Shown here one piece after another: positions 62,676-64,000 of a stretch of 64,000 nt of DNA. Each line of letters opens with the position of its first letter. The first letter of the stretch is position 1. The DNA lies in assembly GCA_025936675.1 (NCBI GenBank), contig JAICSX010000010.1, forward strand, positions 3,528 through 67,527. Direction: 5' to 3'. The notes beneath the pieces were generated by a model that did not search any database, was not told where the DNA came from, and saw only the letters and a program-made list of their open reading frames with translations. The DNA is from Sphingomonas sp. Lineage in GTDB: Bacteria; Pseudomonadota; Alphaproteobacteria; Sphingomonadales; Sphingomonadaceae. Both the position numbers and the translations under genes were made by a program.

Positions 62676-64000
62676 ATGGATTTTTCGACCGGCTCAGAAG
62701 TACCGAGCGACGACGTATCGACGGTCACATCCTCCAGCACGAAGGCGGTGCATGCGCCGCGCTTCGCGGTCAAGACCGATTCCAAGCGCGATGAGCTGCT
62801 GACTGAGTTCGGCAAGGACACGTTGCGCGACCGCTATTTGCTTCCGGGCGAAAGCTATCAGGATCTCTTTGCGCGCGTCGCCGCCGCTTACGCCGACGAC
62901 GAAGCGCATGCGCAGCGCGTGTACGACTATATATCGCGGCTGTGGTTCATGCCTGCGACCCCCGTGCTGTCGAACGGCGGCACGGGCCGCGGCCTTCCGA
63001 TCAGCTGCTATTTGAACAGCGTGTCCGACAGCCTCGAAGGGATCGTCGGCACCTGGAACGAGAATGTCTGGCTCGCCTCCAAGGGCGGCGGCATCGGCAC
63101 CTATTGGGGCTGCGTGCGCGGCATCGGCGAGCCCGTCGGCCTCAACGGCAAGACCAGCGGGATCATCCCCTTCGTTCGCGTGATGGACAGCCTGACGCTG
63201 GCGATCAGCCAAGGCTCGCTCCGGCGCGGCTCGGCTGCTTGCTATCTCGACATCTCGCACCCGGAGATCGAGGAGTTCCTCGAGATCCGGAAGCCCAGCG
63301 GCGACTTCAACCGAAAGGCGCTGAACCTCCATCATGGCGTGCTGGTGACCGAGGAGTTCATGGAAGCGGTGCGCGACGGCGCCGAGTTCATGCTCCGCTC
63401 GCCTCGCGACGGGTCAGAGCGCGGCAAGGTCGATGCGCGCTCCTTGTTCCAGAAGCTCGTCGAAACGCGGCTTGCAACCGGCGAGCCGTACATCATCTTC
63501 ATCGACCAGGTGAACCGGTCGATGCCCAAGCATCACCGCGACCTCGGGCTCAAGGTTTCGACCTCGAACCTCTGCTCGGAAATCACGCTGCCAACCGGCA
63601 AGGACCATCTCGGCGCCGACCGCACCGCGGTCTGCTGCCTCTCCTCGCTGAACCTCGAGACGTGGGACGAGTGGAACAAGGACAAGCAGTTCATCGAGGA
63701 CGTAATGCGCTTCCTCGACAACGTGCTCAGCGACTACATTGCCCGCGCTCCCGACGAGATGGCGCGCGCCAAGTACAGCGCCGAGCGCGAGCGCTCGGTC
63801 GGGCTGGGCGTCATGGGCTTCCACTCCTTCCTGCAGGCGCAGAACGTGCCGTTCGAGAGCGTGATCGCCAAGGTGTGGAACATCCGCATGTTCAAACACA
63901 TCCGCGCCCAGGCGGACGCGGCGAGCCGCATGCTGGCCGAGGAGCGCGGACCCTGTCCGGACGCCGAGGAATACGGCATCATGGAGCGGTTCTCGCACAA
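62676..64000 (+). CDS. nrdA: Ribonucleoside-diphosphate reductase alpha subunit, N-terminal part
   Basis: The gene runs off the right edge; 441 residues are visible. It is the class I large subunit that reduces ribonucleotides for DNA synthesis with a beta-subunit radical. The first redox Cys lies in LPISCYLNSVSDSLEG (about residue 111), and the active-site segment NLCSEITLP (about residue 299) carries the thiyl-radical Cys and Glu. GGGIGTYWGCVRGIGEP and SQGSLRRGSAACYLDI are conserved. The N-terminus is short and has no ATP-cone domain, so dATP inhibition through a cone is not expected. ATG 62676 has AAGGACGGGGA before it; an in-frame ATG at 62595 could extend the protein by 27 residues. Confidence 0.93.
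   Translation, partial: MDFSTGSEVPSDDVSTVTSSSTKAVHAPRFAVKTDSKRDELLTEFGKDTLRDRYLLPGESYQDLFARVAAAYADDEAHAQRVYDYISRLWFMPATPVLSNGGTGRGLPISCYLNSVSDSLEGIVGTWNENVWLASKGGGIGTYWGCVRGIGEPVGLNGKTSGIIPFVRVMDSLTLAISQGSLRRGSAACYLDISHPEIEEFLEIRKPSGDFNRKALNLHHGVLVTEEFMEAVRDGAEFMLRSPRDGSERGKVDARSLFQKLVETRLATGEPYIIFIDQVNRSMPKHHRDLGLKVSTSNLCSEITLPTGKDHLGADRTAVCCLSSLNLETWDEWNKDKQFIEDVMRFLDNVLSDYIARAPDEMARAKYSAERERSVGLGVMGFHSFLQAQNVPFESVIAKVWNIRMFKHIRAQADAASRMLAEERGPCPDAEEYGIMERFSH

Overview
The window is a dense, GC-rich stretch of chromosome from an alphaproteobacterium, most likely in the order Sphingomonadales (Sphingomonas or a close relative). This is inferred from gene content: a PEPxxWA-type sorting signal, the giant NAD-dependent glutamate dehydrogenase, the lgt-midA-pgeF order, a STAS-MlaE fusion, a short NrdA without an ATP cone, and many small single-span membrane proteins. 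I see no insertion sequence, prophage, CRISPR array or rRNA operon. Three tRNA genes are present: Pro-CGG, Thr-GGT and Thr-CGT. Both edges cut genes, a ferredoxin-NADP reductase on the left and nrdA on the right.

Layout. 0-2.4 kb: reductase 3' end, tRNA-Pro and a TPR-sulfotransferase. 2.4-6.8 kb: a beta-barrel protein, a periplasmic cupredoxin and a GGDEF-EAL protein in a row. 6.7-12.4 kb: an FMN 2-hydroxyacid dehydrogenase, an AhpD-like protein, and a reverse-strand operon ptrB / thioesterase / maiA / class II aldolase. 12.7-19.7 kb: aminopeptidase P, a VOC-cupin-DUF1801 trio, tRNA-Thr, a threonine aldolase, an EamA exporter and several very small proteins. 19.7-24.1 kb: hmgA-fahA (with the distant maiA these complete homogentisate breakdown), a ketopantoate-reductase-like gene, a persulfide-dioxygenase-like hydrolase and a second tRNA-Thr. 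24.2-30.6 kb: a PAS protein and NAD-glutamate dehydrogenase. 30.6-36.4 kb: a tight reverse operon of acyl-CoA synthetase, molybdenum-hydroxylase-like large subunit, ferrochelatase, acetoacetyl-CoA reductase and a ribbon-helix-helix protein. 36.4-41.0 kb: lgt-midA-GNAT-pgeF and a transsulfuration enzyme. 41.0-45.9 kb: an RND efflux permease with a possible promoter/operator, an enoyl-CoA hydratase and a PspB-like protein.

45.9-52.1 kb: two divergent, translationally coupled operons. One encodes a CDP-alcohol phosphotransferase, a nucleotidyltransferase and a HAD phosphatase. The other encodes a complete Mla-type lipid transporter. Together they look like a polar-lipid headgroup pathway next to an envelope lipid-trafficking machine, and this is the best candidate for an uncharacterised system here. 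52.1-62.4 kb: aminopeptidase N, small envelope proteins, two PilZ proteins (one with a degenerate motif), a PEP-CTERM protein, an L,D-transpeptidase, a thioredoxin-like protein, and a Cys-rich barrel plus DUF2946 pair that suggests copper handling. 62.4-64 kb: nrdA behind a leader with several strong hairpins, two of them mutually exclusive.

Two window-wide habits stand out. Seven of twelve convergent gene pairs share exactly four bases through interlocked stop codons. Many operon neighbours overlap by ATGA, GTGA, TTGA or TGATG junctions, often with GTG or TTG starts.
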